A stretch of DNA of 64,000 bases from Asticcacaulis tiandongensis (GCF_006475605.1 NZ_ML636837.1:203468-267467), one strand, 5' to 3'. Shown: positions 34,272-45,746, counted from the first letter of the stretch. The notes: generated by a model from the sequence alone, not told the origin. Numbers and translations are program-made.

Positions 34272-35585
34272 TTAAGCCTTATCTGAATGCGGCTTGAGCC
34301 ATTCCGGCAGAACCTCGCGGTTCATCATCTCCTCATAGCTTGGCCGTGGACGGATCACCGCCCATTTGTCTTCGCGCACCAGAACTTCAGGGATCAGGGG
34401 CCGCGAATTATATTCGTTCGCCATCACCGCCCCATAGGCTCCCGCCGACATGAAGGCCACCAGATCACCCGCCCTGGCCACCGGCAAGGTGCGCCCGCGC
34501 GTAAAGGTATCACCCGTCTCGCAGATCGGCCCGACCACATCATAGGTCGCCTTGAGCGGGTCAGCGGGCGCGACTACCGGACGAATGTCGTGATAGGCGT
34601 CATAAAGCGCCGGACGCATCAGGTCGTTCATCGCCGCATCGACGACAAGGAACTTCTGACCCGAGCTTTCACGCTCATGGATATGAATGACCTTTGAGAT
34701 CATAATACCGGCATTGGCCGAAATCAGACGCCCCGGCTCAAACGTATAGCGCAGCCCGAGATTGCCAACGGTCAGGGCGACCATTTCAGCAAAATCAGCC
34801 GGTGGTGGCGGTTCAGTCTGATTGAAATAGGGCACACCAAGCCCGCCGCCCAGATCAAGGCGCTCAACACTCAGGCCCGCCGCCCGCAGTTCCTGCACCC
34901 AGCCCTTCATGCGCGAAAAGGCTTCCTGCATAGGGACCAGATCGCTGATCTGGCTGCCGATATGACAGGCAATGCCCAAGGGCGCGAGGTTCGGATCAGA
35001 CGCGGCCTGCGCATAGAGCGCAATGGCTTCTTCGGCAGACACGCCAAACTTGTCCTTGGCCCCGCCCGTGGTGATCTTGGCATGACCACCCGCGCCTACA
35101 CCCGGATTAACACGAATAACCAGTGGGGCCACCAGCCCAAGCGACCCTGCCACATGGCTCAGGCGCTCCAGCTCGGGCTTTGACTCAACATTCAACTGAT
35201 AGATGCCGGTCTTAAGGGCAAAGGCCATTTCCTCATCGGTCTTGCCGACGCCCGAAAAGACAATCTTGTCCGCCGGAATACCGGCCATCAGGGCCTTGCG
35301 GATTTCGCCTTCGGACACCGTATCGGCACCCGCGCCCTGCTCGGCCAGGGTTTGCAGCACCGCCAGATTGGAATTGGCCTTGGCGGCATAGGCGATGAGT
35401 GGCGCCTCCCCCTTGGGGCTTTTCAGCGCTTCCTGACCCCATAAGGCCTGCGAAAACACCTGAAAATGGCGCTCAAGCGTCGCGGAGGAATAGACATAAA
35501 ACGGCGTGCCAATACGGTTAGCCAGTTCACTCAGCCTTACGCCTTCGGCATGCAGTTCGCCGTCTTTATATTCAAAATGGTTCAT
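34272..35585 (-). CDS. lysA: Diaminopimelate decarboxylase
   Basis: Last step of lysine synthesis: meso-diaminopimelate to lysine plus CO2. PLP-dependent fold-III enzyme of 437 residues. Visible are the PLP lysine Lys69 (AYAAKANSN), the HIGSQ motif, the glycine loop GGGLGVPY, the EPGRL phosphate-binding segment and the active-site CETGD region (GPICETGDTF). It lies in an argH-lptM-like-lysA run on the minus strand, 9 bases after the lipoprotein gene. dapF in the same window (48.3 kb) makes its substrate. Confidence 0.97.
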   Translation of the reverse strand: MNHFEYKDGELHAEGVRLSELANRIGTPFYVYSSATLERHFQVFSQALWGQEALKSPKGEAPLIAYAAKANSNLAVLQTLAEQGAGADTVSEGEIRKALMAGIPADKIVFSGVGKTDEEMAFALKTGIYQLNVESKPELERLSHVAGSLGLVAPLVIRVNPGVGAGGHAKITTGGAKDKFGVSAEEAIALYAQAASDPNLAPLGIACHIGSQISDLVPMQEAFSRMKGWVQELRAAGLSVERLDLGGGLGVPYFNQTEPPPPADFAEMVALTVGNLGLRYTFEPGRLISANAGIMISKVIHIHERESSGQKFLVVDAAMNDLMRPALYDAYHDIRPVVAPADPLKATYDVVGPICETGDTFTRGRTLPVARAGDLVAFMSAGAYGAVMANEYNSRPLIPEVLVREDKWAVIRPRPSYEEMMNREVLPEWLKPHSDKA

Positions 35586-35594
35586 CTAATGCAC

Positions 35595-35879
35595 TTATTG
35601 TCTTTGGGCGTTACCCGTGCCCTCAATGGGGGCATCGGAAACCTTCAGGTTCTGCTGGTAAGGGTCGGCCATTTCATTGCGCTGATCGCCACGCGGCAAA
35701 GCGCGTTCAGTCGCCTTGCCTTCGGCCTGTGCCTTTTTCTTGGCTGCGACTTCGGCTCGTGCGCGCTCGCCCCACAGAGGCGGTGCGGTTTCGAGATCGC
35801 CCTGCTTGCCACAGGCGGAAAGCGTCAGACCAAGGCCCATAGCCCCTAACAAAACAACGGTGGTAAACTTCACGCTCAT
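35595..35879 (-). CDS. LptM-like small lipoprotein
   Basis: A 94-residue lipoprotein with signal peptide and lipobox [13 protein letters not shown] (Cys23). The CGKQGDLE-x-PP pattern is the mark of the LptM (YifL) family, which helps oxidative maturation of the LptDE lipopolysaccharide translocon in E. coli. The C-terminal part is charged and low in hydrophobicity. It overlaps argH by four bases (ATGA) and precedes lysA by 9 bases. The position next to lysA and argH is common for this family. Confidence 0.85.
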   Translation of the reverse strand: MSVKFTTVVLLGAMGLGLTLSACGKQGDLETAPPLWGERARAEVAAKKKAQAEGKATERALPRGDQRNEMADPYQQNLKVSDAPIEGTGNAQRQ

Positions 35880-37291
35880 GCCAGTGTTTCCTTCCAGCGC
35901 TTGATTTGCAGACGTACCTGATCCGGCGCTGTACCGCCATAGGACTGGCGGCTGGCGCAGGAGGCTTCCGCCGTCAGCACACTATATACGTCTTCGGTGA
36001 TGCCCGCTTCCAGATTCTGCAAATCATTGAGACTAAGTTGCGACAGTTCAAGCCCCTTGGATTCCGCCAGCTTGACCGCTGCGCCCGTGACATGGTGGGC
36101 ATCACGGAACGGCATATTGAGATTACGCACCAGCCAGTCAGCCAGATCCGTCGCGGTTGAAAAACCCGAAGAGGCCGCCGCCTGCATCCGTTCACGATTG
36201 GCCGTCAGGTCACCGACCATGCCGGTCATGGCTGCCAAAGCCAGATCAAGCGCCTCAAAGGCCTCAAACACCGGCGGCTTGTCTTCCTGCATATCCTTGG
36301 AATAGGCCAGCGGCAGACCTTTCATGACGGTGGTCAGGGCAATAAACGCGCCGTTGATACGACCGGTCTTGGCGCGCACCAGTTCGGCGGCGTCAGGGTT
36401 CTTCTTTTGTGGCATGATCGACGAACCGGTCGAAAAGGCATCCGATAAACGAATGAAACCAAATTGCGGCGTCGTCCAGATGACGATTTCTTCGGCCAGA
36501 CGCGACAGGTGCCCCGCCGTCAGGCTGGCATGCGCAAGAGATTCCAGCGCGAAATCACGATCGGATACCCCATCGAGGCTGTTGGCGGTCGGGCGGTCAA
36601 ACCCAAGCGCCGCCGCTGTGGCATGGCGGTCAATCGGGAAAGGCGAACCGGCCAGAGCCGCCGAACCCAGCGGGTTTTCATTCATCCGCACCCGCGCATC
36701 GCGAAAACGCGACGCATCACGTCCGAACATCTCTACATAGGCCAGCAGATGATGACCAAAGGTCACGGGCTGCGCCGGTTGCAAATGCGTAAAGCCCGGC
36801 ATCAGAGCATCGGCATAGTCCTCGGCGCGTGCAAGCAGAGCAAGTTGCAGCTTCTCAAGCTGGGCCACCGTATAATCGACGCGATCACGCACCCACAGGC
36901 GGAAATCGGTCGCCACCTGATCGTTACGTGAACGCGCCGTATGCAAGCGTCCCGCCGTCGCCCCGATCAACTCACGCAGACGCGCCTCAACATTCATATG
37001 GATGTCTTCAAACTCGGCGCGAAACGGGAAGGTGCCGTTTTCGATCTCTTCGGCAATGGCCGCCAGACCACCATCTATGGTCTGGGCGTCCTCTGTAGAT
37101 ATAATGCCCTGTTTGGCCAGCATGGCCGCGTGGGCGCGTGAACCGGCGATATCCTGTCGCCACAGACGCTTGTCGACCTCAATGGAGACATTGATCGCTT
37201 GCATAATCTCGGCGGGTTGGGCAGAAAAACGTCCACCCCACATTTTCTGGCCTGCAGTTTCAGGCTTTTGGGCAGAGGATTGATCGGTCAT
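35876..37291 (-). CDS. argH: Argininosuccinate lyase
   Basis: Last step of arginine synthesis: argininosuccinate to arginine and fumarate. Fumarase/aspartase superfamily, 471 residues. The signature [18 protein letters not shown] is complete, and the [16 protein letters not shown] and [18 protein letters not shown] blocks are present. I chose the ATG at 37291-37289, seven bases after GAAGG, which gives MTDQSSAQ. A start 27 codons upstream is not needed. The chosen ATG overlaps the start codon of the divergent tlpA gene on the sequence CATG. Confidence 0.96.
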   Translation of the reverse strand: MTDQSSAQKPETAGQKMWGGRFSAQPAEIMQAINVSIEVDKRLWRQDIAGSRAHAAMLAKQGIISTEDAQTIDGGLAAIAEEIENGTFPFRAEFEDIHMNVEARLRELIGATAGRLHTARSRNDQVATDFRLWVRDRVDYTVAQLEKLQLALLARAEDYADALMPGFTHLQPAQPVTFGHHLLAYVEMFGRDASRFRDARVRMNENPLGSAALAGSPFPIDRHATAAALGFDRPTANSLDGVSDRDFALESLAHASLTAGHLSRLAEEIVIWTTPQFGFIRLSDAFSTGSSIMPQKKNPDAAELVRAKTGRINGAFIALTTVMKGLPLAYSKDMQEDKPPVFEAFEALDLALAAMTGMVGDLTANRERMQAAASSGFSTATDLADWLVRNLNMPFRDAHHVTGAAVKLAESKGLELSQLSLNDLQNLEAGITEDVYSVLTAEASCASRQSYGGTAPDQVRLQIKRWKETLA

Positions 37292-37973
37292 GGGCGAACC
37301 TTCGGACGAAAACAAGGACAAAGCGACACCGGAAACAGTACCGGCAGCGCCTGAAACAAAGTCACGCTTCAACCCGTGGATTTTCGGCGTGCTTCTGCTG
37401 ATTATAGCTGCCTCAGTAGCGGGGGGCTGGCTACTGCGTCAAGCCAACTCTGACAAGTCTGCAATTGCGGCTTCCGAAGACGGTACCGCTCAGGGTCCGC
37501 TCAAAGCCTATGCCACCGGCACCCTAAGCGGTCTGATCACCCATGCGACACCCAAACCGCTTGAGGATATCAGCTTTCTGGATGGTGAAGGCAACCCGCT
37601 CAAAGTCAGCGATTTCAAGGGTCGCGTTGTGGTTCTGAACCTCTGGGCGACCTGGTGCACGCCCTGTCGCGTCGAGTTACCGACCCTTGCCGCCCTGCAA
37701 AAAGCCTATGATCCGGACGTGGTCTATGTTTTGCCCCTGAGCATCGATAAGGCCGCAGATATTGAGAAGGCCCGCGAAGAACTGGCCATGAGCCCTCCCC
37801 TACCCCTGTATATTGACTCAGAGGTGCAGGGTCTGTCGAAATGGAGCGTCGCCGGTATGCCGACCACGCTGATACTCAATGCCGAAGGGCTTGAGGTCGC
37901 GCGCTTCGAGGGGGAAGCCGACTGGAACGCCCCTGAGGTCAAGGCCCTGATTGACGCGATTAAGGCACCCTGA
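37290..37973 (+). CDS. TlpA-family thiol:disulfide oxidoreductase
   Basis: Membrane-anchored periplasmic thioredoxin of 227 residues. A cytoplasmic N-terminus is followed by one membrane segment (about 31-48) and a thioredoxin fold with the redox centre [13 protein letters not shown] (Cys123, Cys126) and the cis-proline loop GMPTTLI. TlpA proteins keep periplasmic cysteines reduced, for example for cytochrome oxidase copper sites. The ATG is preceded by AGAGGA ten bases upstream. The promoter must lie inside argH coding sequence. A hairpin overlaps the stop codon. Confidence 0.92.
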   Translation: MGEPSDENKDKATPETVPAAPETKSRFNPWIFGVLLLIIAASVAGGWLLRQANSDKSAIAASEDGTAQGPLKAYATGTLSGLITHATPKPLEDISFLDGEGNPLKVSDFKGRVVVLNLWATWCTPCRVELPTLAALQKAYDPDVVYVLPLSIDKAADIEKAREELAMSPPLPLYIDSEVQGLSKWSVAGMPTTLILNAEGLEVARFEGEADWNAPEVKALIDAIKAP

Positions 37974-37985
37974 ACACAGGGTGCC
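37964..37985. terminator. Hairpin between convergent tlpA-type and hypothetical genes
   Basis: GGCACCCT and AGGGTGCC make an 8-bp stem with loop GAACAC, spanning the stop codon of the TlpA gene. No clear T run follows on either strand, so termination may be weak or Rho-assisted. Confidence 0.45.
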
Positions 37986-37994
37986 TGACAGACC

Positions 37995-38486
37995 CTATTC
38001 GCTCTGACCGAACTCAATCACGCAATCCAGACCGGAATCGACCGTCGCGGGCGTACGGATGACATCGACATTGTCTTCCAGCAGAAAGGCCATGTCCTCA
38101 AGCGCGTCTTTCAGGTCCTGTTCCGTGGTCGCCACGCGAATGCCTTCAAAACGAATGGGCAAATCAAGCGCTACGCCCATCAGAACACATTTCAGGTCAT
38201 TATCCGTCCCGCGTGCCTTCAGGTCATAATGCGCCTTGAGATTAAGCTCGGTCAGTTCGGCGATCTCGCGGCCATAGGCTTCAAACGCCGGATCGGTCAG
38301 AAGCGACAGCCTAGGCGTTGCCGCAAAGCCTTCGGTGGTCGCCTTCAGCGTCTGCGCCTTGGCGATCAGTTCCGCATAAAAGGGTTCCTGTGACACCGGA
38401 TTAACCGGTGCCGCCTGCGCCATAGCCCCCGATGTAAAAATGGGCGCAAACATCAGACAGGCGGCAAATATAGTTACACGTACCAA
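37995..38486 (-). CDS. Secreted protein of unknown function
   Basis: A 163-residue protein with a signal peptide (about 1-24, ending SGAMAQ). It starts at a TTG with GGAG nine bases upstream; no in-frame ATG is available before the signal sequence. The mature part is acidic and probably helical, with two cysteines (DLKCVLMG and GLDCVIEFG) that may form a disulfide in the periplasm. I recognise no family. It is convergent with the TlpA-type gene, whose product could act on such a disulfide; that is speculation. Confidence 0.78.
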   Translation of the reverse strand: MVRVTIFAACLMFAPIFTSGAMAQAAPVNPVSQEPFYAELIAKAQTLKATTEGFAATPRLSLLTDPAFEAYGREIAELTELNLKAHYDLKARGTDNDLKCVLMGVALDLPIRFEGIRVATTEQDLKDALEDMAFLLEDNVDVIRTPATVDSGLDCVIEFGQSE

Positions 38487-38600
38487 GGCAGGTCATCTCC
38501 GGTTCAGGCCCCTTGTCCCCGGTTATGCAAGTTTTCCGCCAACAAAGGGTTAAGAGCCTAAAGTCTTGTCAGCTTCGGTACTTTGGTCTAATCGCAACAT

Positions 38601-40106
38601 ATGACAGAAAACACCGACACCTCCGCCGATAATGCAGGCGAATTCCGCCCTGAAGCCCGTTCACCTCGTGGGTTTGCCGACAAACGCGCGCACGAAATCG
38701 CCATTGAGCGGCGGCTGATTGCCAATGTGTCTAAGGTCTATGAAGACTTTGGCTTTGAAGCCCTGCAAACACCGGCTTTTGAATATGCCGACGCGCTGGG
38801 CAAGTTCCTGCCTGATGCCGATCGTCCGAATGTCGGCGTCTTCGCCCAGCAGGACGATGACGAACAGTGGATGGCCCTGCGCTACGATCACACCGCCCCT
38901 CTGGCCCGCTTTGCTTCCCAGAACTGGGACGGCCTGCCCAAGCCCTTCCGCCGCTATGCATTCGGCCCCGTCTGGCGCAACGAAAAACCCGGCCCCGGTC
39001 GTCTGCGTGAATTCATGCAGTGTGATGCTGACACGGTGGGCACCGACCGCCCCGAAGCCGATGCCGAAATCATTGCGCTGGCCGTAGCTGGCTTTAAGGC
39101 CAATGATCTGCCGACCGTCCTTAAGATCAATAACCGCAAGCTTCTGAACGGCCTTCTGTCGTCACTCGGCGTCAGCACACCGGCCCAACAGCTTGGGGTC
39201 TTGCGCGCCATCGACAAGCTCGACCGTCTGGGGCTTGAGGGCGTGCAGCTTCTGCTCGGCGCAGGCCGTAAGGACGAATCGGGCGACTTCACCAAGGGTG
39301 CAGGCCTGAATGACGCCGCCGCTGCCGCCGTCCTGAGCTTCGTCGCCGCCGGTCGCACCTCTGAGGGCACGCAGGCCGACCGCACAACCGTGCTGAATAA
39401 TCTGGCGGCCGTGCTCGATAACTCCCCCGAAGGTCAGGCCGGTCTCGAAGACCTGTCGCGTATCTCTACCGCCCTGAACGGTCTGGGGGTCGATGAGTCT
39501 CAGGCGATTTTCGATCCCTCCATCGTGCGTGGTCTGGAATACTATACCGGCCCCGTGTTCGAGGCTGAACTGTTGCTGGAAACCCGTGATGAAAAGGGCC
39601 GTCCAGTAGCCTTTGGTTCGGTTGGTGGCGGGGGCCGTTATGACGATCTCGTGGCCCGCTTTACCGGCCAACAGGTTCCGGCCACCGGCTTCTCGTTTGG
39701 CGTGTCCCGTCTGGCGGCGGCACTGGCACTGGCGGAAACCGGCGCCATTAAACCGGTACGCGGCCCTGTGGTCATCATCGCGTTTTCCGAATCCGACATG
39801 GGCGACTATTTCAAACTCGCTGCCGAAATCCGCGCCGCAGGTATCCCGGCCGAGGTTTATCTCGGTCGCTCAGGCATGAAGGCTCAGATGAAATATGCCG
39901 ACCGCCGCTTCTCACCCGCCGCCGTCATGCTGGGGGGCGATGAACTGGCGAATGGCACGGTGACGATCAAGGATCTCGATCTGGGGCGAGAACTGGCCAG
40001 TCAGATCAGCGACAACAAGGAATGGCGCGAAGGCCGTCCGGGACAGGTAACCCTGCCACGCAGCGAAGCCATTGCACACCTGAGAAAAATCACGCAAACC
40101 GCCTGA
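38601..40106 (+). CDS. hisS: Histidyl-tRNA synthetase, alphaproteobacterial type
   Basis: Charges tRNA-His. Class II synthetase of 501 residues. The motif 2 region RYAFGPVWRNEKPGPGRLREFMQCDAD, the RYDHTAPLARF segment, the histidine-binding RGLEYYTGPVFE, motif 3 (TGFSFGVSRLAAAL) and a C-terminal anticodon-binding domain (GIPAEVYLGRSGMKAQMKYAD) are present. The wording of these motifs is that of the unusual group found in Caulobacter and relatives, which charges tRNA-His lacking the extra 5' guanosine. HisZ was considered, but the complete anticodon domain and catalytic motifs favour HisS. Confidence 0.9.
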   Translation: MTENTDTSADNAGEFRPEARSPRGFADKRAHEIAIERRLIANVSKVYEDFGFEALQTPAFEYADALGKFLPDADRPNVGVFAQQDDDEQWMALRYDHTAPLARFASQNWDGLPKPFRRYAFGPVWRNEKPGPGRLREFMQCDADTVGTDRPEADAEIIALAVAGFKANDLPTVLKINNRKLLNGLLSSLGVSTPAQQLGVLRAIDKLDRLGLEGVQLLLGAGRKDESGDFTKGAGLNDAAAAAVLSFVAAGRTSEGTQADRTTVLNNLAAVLDNSPEGQAGLEDLSRISTALNGLGVDESQAIFDPSIVRGLEYYTGPVFEAELLLETRDEKGRPVAFGSVGGGGRYDDLVARFTGQQVPATGFSFGVSRLAAALALAETGAIKPVRGPVVIIAFSESDMGDYFKLAAEIRAAGIPAEVYLGRSGMKAQMKYADRRFSPAAVMLGGDELANGTVTIKDLDLGRELASQISDNKEWREGRPGQVTLPRSEAIAHLRKITQTA

Positions 40107-40202
40107 CATCGATGTCAAATAACGCCGGTGCCTGAGATGTTTTTGACACACCTGATAGTGACACCACACAATTTTGACATAAAGCAATAAAAGTCGTTGA
40201 CA
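40104..40202. repeat. Cluster of TGACA half-sites after hisS
   Basis: The perfect palindrome TGACATCGATGTCA (40104-40117) includes the hisS stop codon. Four more TGACA copies follow at 40144, 40159, 40175 and 40198, three of them as TTGACA. This looks like an array of protein-binding half-sites or -35-like elements. I know no regulator with this exact arrangement. Confidence 0.4.
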
Positions 40203-40229
40203 CCACCATAAAAAAGCGGTTTTGTCGCC

Positions 40230-40344
40230 CTCAGGAGAACGGAACTTCCCCAGAGAGAGCGAAGTCAGTTCCGGCGTTTCGGGGAGGAAACGCCTTTTAT
40301 AAGAAAAAGCCCGATGCAGACGTTTGTTCGCATCGGGCTTTTTT
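40230..40344 (+). ncRNA. Candidate small RNA between hisS and a TetR gene
   Basis: About 115 bases with three consecutive stems: GGAACT/AGTTCC (40241-40272), GGCGTTT/AAACGCC (40273-40294) with loop CGGGGAGG, and the terminator at 40304. The CCCC in the first loop (CTTCCCC) can pair with the GGGG of the second loop, so a loop-loop contact is possible. TTGACA-like boxes lie upstream but no good -10 is seen. It could instead be the hisS 3' untranslated region. Confidence 0.35.
40304..40344. terminator. Strong bidirectional terminator
   Basis: GCCCGATGC and GCATCGGGC form a perfect 9-bp stem with a twelve-base loop, flanked by AAAAA on the left and TTTTTT on the right. It therefore works for hisS or the candidate small RNA on the plus strand and for the TetR gene on the minus strand. 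Confidence 0.93.
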
Positions 40345-40380
40345 AATATTTCAACCTTTATTTGACGACTGCGTCAAAAT

Positions 40381-41001
40381 TCAGGCCGGCGAAACAAATC
40401 CCTCACACGCGGCGCGCACCAGCCATTCAATCTGCTGCTTCATGGCTGCCGCGGGCACCGCAATCAGACGCTCCTCAAGGCCGATTACCACCACGCCATG
40501 CACGGCAGCAAACAGAGTACGCGCCGTCAGTGTGCGGGCCACCTCATCCGCCTCAGGCCGCAAACGCGCCAGCGGGGCGTTCATGTGCCGGAACAGACCA
40601 AGCTGCGCCTGACGGTTCCATTCAGGCAGGTCAGGGTTTTTAAGGCGCATCTCAAACAGCGCCCGCCAGAGCCTGAGGTTGTTACGTGAAAAATCATAAT
40701 AGGCATGGGCGATAGCCACCAGTTGCGTAATCGCCGCCCGAGGCGTATCCGCCACTACACTGGCCGCCCCGGCCTCCAGAGCGGCATCCAGACGCTCCAT
40801 GGTACGCTGCGCCACCTTGAGCAGCAGCATGTCCATGTCCGCGACGATATTATAAAGCCCGCCCAGAGCCACGCCAATGTCAGAGGCGAGATCGCGCGCC
40901 TTAAGGCTTGCGACGCCCTCCGCGATGATCCGCGCCTCTGCGGCATCAATCAGGGCCTCAAGCTGCGCCTGCCTGCGTTTCGCAATAGCCGATAGGGTCA
41001 T
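40381..41001 (-). CDS. TetR-family regulator
   Basis: A 206-residue repressor with an N-terminal helix-turn-helix (ALIDAAEARIIAEGVASLKARDLASDIGVALGGLYNIV) and a helical ligand domain with the WRALFEMRLKNPDLPEWNRQ segment, as in the TetR C-terminal WHG-type domain. Its start is 22 bases from the first of three identical operator palindromes in the gap to the next gene. It very likely represses itself and the divergent small membrane protein. Confidence 0.92.
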   Translation of the reverse strand: MTLSAIAKRRQAQLEALIDAAEARIIAEGVASLKARDLASDIGVALGGLYNIVADMDMLLLKVAQRTMERLDAALEAGAASVVADTPRAAITQLVAIAHAYYDFSRNNLRLWRALFEMRLKNPDLPEWNRQAQLGLFRHMNAPLARLRPEADEVARTLTARTLFAAVHGVVVIGLEERLIAVPAAAMKQQIEWLVRAACEGFVSPA

Positions 41002-41023
41002 GGTCAGGCCTCATAAAATAATT

Positions 41024-41094
41024 TGAACGTCGTTCATTTTTAATATTGAACAATGTTCATTTGTGTGTTACATCAGAATTGTGAACAGCGTTCA
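41024..41094. promoter_or_regulatory. Three TGAAC-N3-GTTCA operators
   Basis: Three 13-base palindromes with the same arms lie at 41024-41036 (spacer GTC), 41047-41059 (AAT) and 41082-41094 (AGC). Centre-to-centre distances are 23 and 35 bases. They fill the gap between the divergent TetR and small membrane protein genes. The TetR protein is the obvious ligand. Confidence 0.85.
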
Positions 41095-41164
41095 TATCAT
41101 GGTTCGCCTCCGTGATAAAGCACTTAGGTCACATCAAACCGGAGGGAGGCTCCGGTATCGGGGG

Positions 41165-41205
41165 CCGGTTGGCGGCGGGAAGAAACGCCTTTCGTCGCCA
41201 ACCGG
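41165..41205 (+). promoter_or_regulatory. Long hairpin in the leader of the small membrane protein gene
   Basis: CCGGTTGGCG (41165-41174) and CGCCAACCGG (41196-41205) are perfect arms around a 21-base loop that can extend the stem by a few pairs. It ends about 31 bases before the start codon, without a T run. It may protect or attenuate the message. Confidence 0.5.
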
Positions 41206-41236
41206 ATTAAACGAAAGCACAGAAGGACTGAAAGCT

Positions 41237-41470
41237 ATGAGCCGGTTCAAATTCACGTCGCGTACACTGATGATCATGGGCGGGGCCCTGATGACCGCGC
41301 CGCTTATCCTGCTTTATGTGATTGTAGGGGCACTGAACGACGGCATGTCGCTGGCCGATCCGGTCAGTGGCCATCTGGACCGATATGAGCTTCAGGCCGA
41401 GGCCGGTCTTGCGATTTTACTGATCGGCGCTGCCCTGCGCGGCCTCGGCATGATGGTGCCGCGCGATTAA
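41237..41470 (+). CDS. Small two-segment membrane protein
   Basis: A 77-residue protein starting at ATG 41237 behind AAGGA. A basic N-terminus (MSRFKFTSR) is followed by a membrane segment (about 10-33), a short loop with DGMSLADPVSGHLDRYE, and a second membrane segment (about 56-72). No family recognised. Upstream in-frame start codons exist but would place operators inside the gene. Its stop codon overlaps that of the opposing DUF6445 gene. It is probably the target of the divergent TetR regulator. Confidence 0.75.
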   Translation: MSRFKFTSRTLMIMGGALMTAPLILLYVIVGALNDGMSLADPVSGHLDRYELQAEAGLAILLIGAALRGLGMMVPRD

Positions 41471-42180
41471 TCCTCAGCAGATATAAAACTGTTGACCGTC
41501 AGGCGGCCCTTTCGCGGATCATCACTTAAGGGCGCGCCCCCCAGTAAGGCCGCGTGAAAACAATTGTTGCGGTAAACAACCAGCCGATTAAACGCCGCAT
41601 CCACCTTATCCAGCGGTTCATAATAGGGGGTCTTCAGGCCGGTATAGATTTCCGGCACGCCCTGTCGCACTTCTCGGCCCGCATGCTGGTCGAACAAGGC
41701 AACACGGTCTTCGGTAACCGTTTCGAAACCGGAGGCCTGATGACGAAAAAAGCCGGTGCCGCCAAAGGCTGGCTCACAGAAATAATGCACCACCGCCAGA
41801 CGATAAGGGTCGGGCGAATCAAAGTGCGGGATACGCTGTATGGACTGCATATCTTCGGGCTTAAGCGTCGTCAGCCCCATGAAGCTGAAGAACCGGAGCG
41901 TCCCTTTAAGCGGCAGACCAAATCCCTGATGCATGAGCGGCCGCAAGGCTTCGGCCAGCGCCTGCCCATAGCGCACGGGGGCGGTCGCGTTCAATCCGGG
42001 ATAGGCGGATTTTTCCGGCTGTGCAAACCGTGCAGACGCCGCGAAAGCGACCATGTCCTGCGGGTTTTCCAGCACATCATCAATGATCAGAAGCGGCTGC
42101 TGCTCACGCCCGATACGTCGCGCCGATATACGGGCAGCGGCATTAAAACGGGGCGTGAAGCTGATGGGTTCTGTGGTCAT
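41467..42180 (-). CDS. DUF6445-family protein, possible 2-oxoglutarate/Fe(II) oxygenase
   Basis: A 237-residue protein of the DUF6445 type, found in Caulobacterales and relatives. A possible facial triad and 2-oxoglutarate-binding residue can be read: the His-x-Asp in PHFDSPD, the distal His in NNCFHAALLGG, and the Arg in KGRLTVNSF. The family is often near tryptophan-halogenase and TonB-receptor genes, but none is adjacent here. The enzymatic role is inferred from motifs only. It lies 47 bases after acnA on the same strand. Confidence 0.75.
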   Translation of the reverse strand: MTTEPISFTPRFNAAARISARRIGREQQPLLIIDDVLENPQDMVAFAASARFAQPEKSAYPGLNATAPVRYGQALAEALRPLMHQGFGLPLKGTLRFFSFMGLTTLKPEDMQSIQRIPHFDSPDPYRLAVVHYFCEPAFGGTGFFRHQASGFETVTEDRVALFDQHAGREVRQGVPEIYTGLKTPYYEPLDKVDAAFNRLVVYRNNCFHAALLGGAPLSDDPRKGRLTVNSFISAED

Positions 42181-42227
42181 TTGACCCTGAAACCTACAGC
42201 CTCACGCCCCGTCGTCAAGTTAAGCCT

Positions 42228-44906
<2,679 letters not shown>

Positions 44907-45104
44907 TATCATCTTCCTTCTGTTATGCGGTCCTCACCAAAACCCCCAGCGGGCCTTGTTGGCGTTCCGGTTCGCGCAACCCTTATGAACAACACAGGGT
45001 TCACATTGGTGCGCAGATACCCCGAACGTAAGGAACTGCGGCTGTTCTACCCTTGTTGTTATTAATAGTCTATGCGGGCCTTACACTTCGGATTAGCTTA
45101 AATC

Positions 45105-45746
45105 ATGACCCTGAGCCTGAACGTCCAAGATATCGCCCTGAAAAAGGGTCACAAGCTGTTGGTTTCTAACGTAAACCTGACGGCAACCAGTGGCGACGCT
45201 ATCAGTCTTACGGGGGCAAACGGTGTCGGAAAAACCACGTTTCTGCGCTGTCTCGCCGGCTTCACCCCGCCTCATCGCGGTAGTATTCAGCTAGTTGAAA
45301 ATGACTCGCAACTTGACGGCGTTAGTATAATTGAGAATTACTCTCATTATCTTGGCCATGCCGAAGCGTTAAACCCCGCCCGTCGCGTCGATCAGGAGCT
45401 TCAATTTCATTGCGATTACCTCGGTGGAACAGATTTAAGCCTGCGCGAAGCCATAGCGCGGCTGCGTCTCGGTGCGCTTCTGGATCTTGAAACCCGCATG
45501 CTCTCCGCTGGCCAGCGTAAGCGGGTTTCACTGGCGCGTCTTCTGATGGTGCCGCGCCCCATTTGGCTTCTGGATGAAGTCTTGTCACCCCTCGACATCG
45601 CCCACCGCGCCCTGATGGTCGACATCATGCAGGCGCACCTGTCCGGTGGCGGCATTATGGTCTGCGCCGTCCACGACCCCTTGCCGTTTGACACTCGCGC
45701 CCTGCACCTGACCCGCCCCTCACTTGAGGAGATAGGAAATGCTTAA
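45105..45746 (+). CDS. ccmA: Haem ABC exporter ATPase CcmA
   Basis: ATPase of the CcmABCD complex, which releases holo-CcmE during cytochrome c maturation. 213 residues. Walker A GANGVGKT (37-44), signature LSAGQRKRVSLARLL and Walker B PIWLLDEVLSPLD are present. The first 300 bases, especially 45230-45370, are more AT-rich than the flanking genes. It overlaps ccmB by eight bases. The gene opens a five-gene ccm operon. Confidence 0.95.
   Translation: MTLSLNVQDIALKKGHKLLVSNVNLTATSGDAISLTGANGVGKTTFLRCLAGFTPPHRGSIQLVENDSQLDGVSIIENYSHYLGHAEALNPARRVDQELQFHCDYLGGTDLSLREAIARLRLGALLDLETRMLSAGQRKRVSLARLLMVPRPIWLLDEVLSPLDIAHRALMVDIMQAHLSGGGIMVCAVHDPLPFDTRALHLTRPSLEEIGNA

Noticed and set aside
38601-40106. 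HisZ instead of HisS
   Set aside because: The C-terminal anticodon-binding domain and complete class II motifs are present, and no hisG is adjacent.
40230-40344. 6S RNA
   Set aside because: The long closing stem and large central bubble are missing, and the length is too short.
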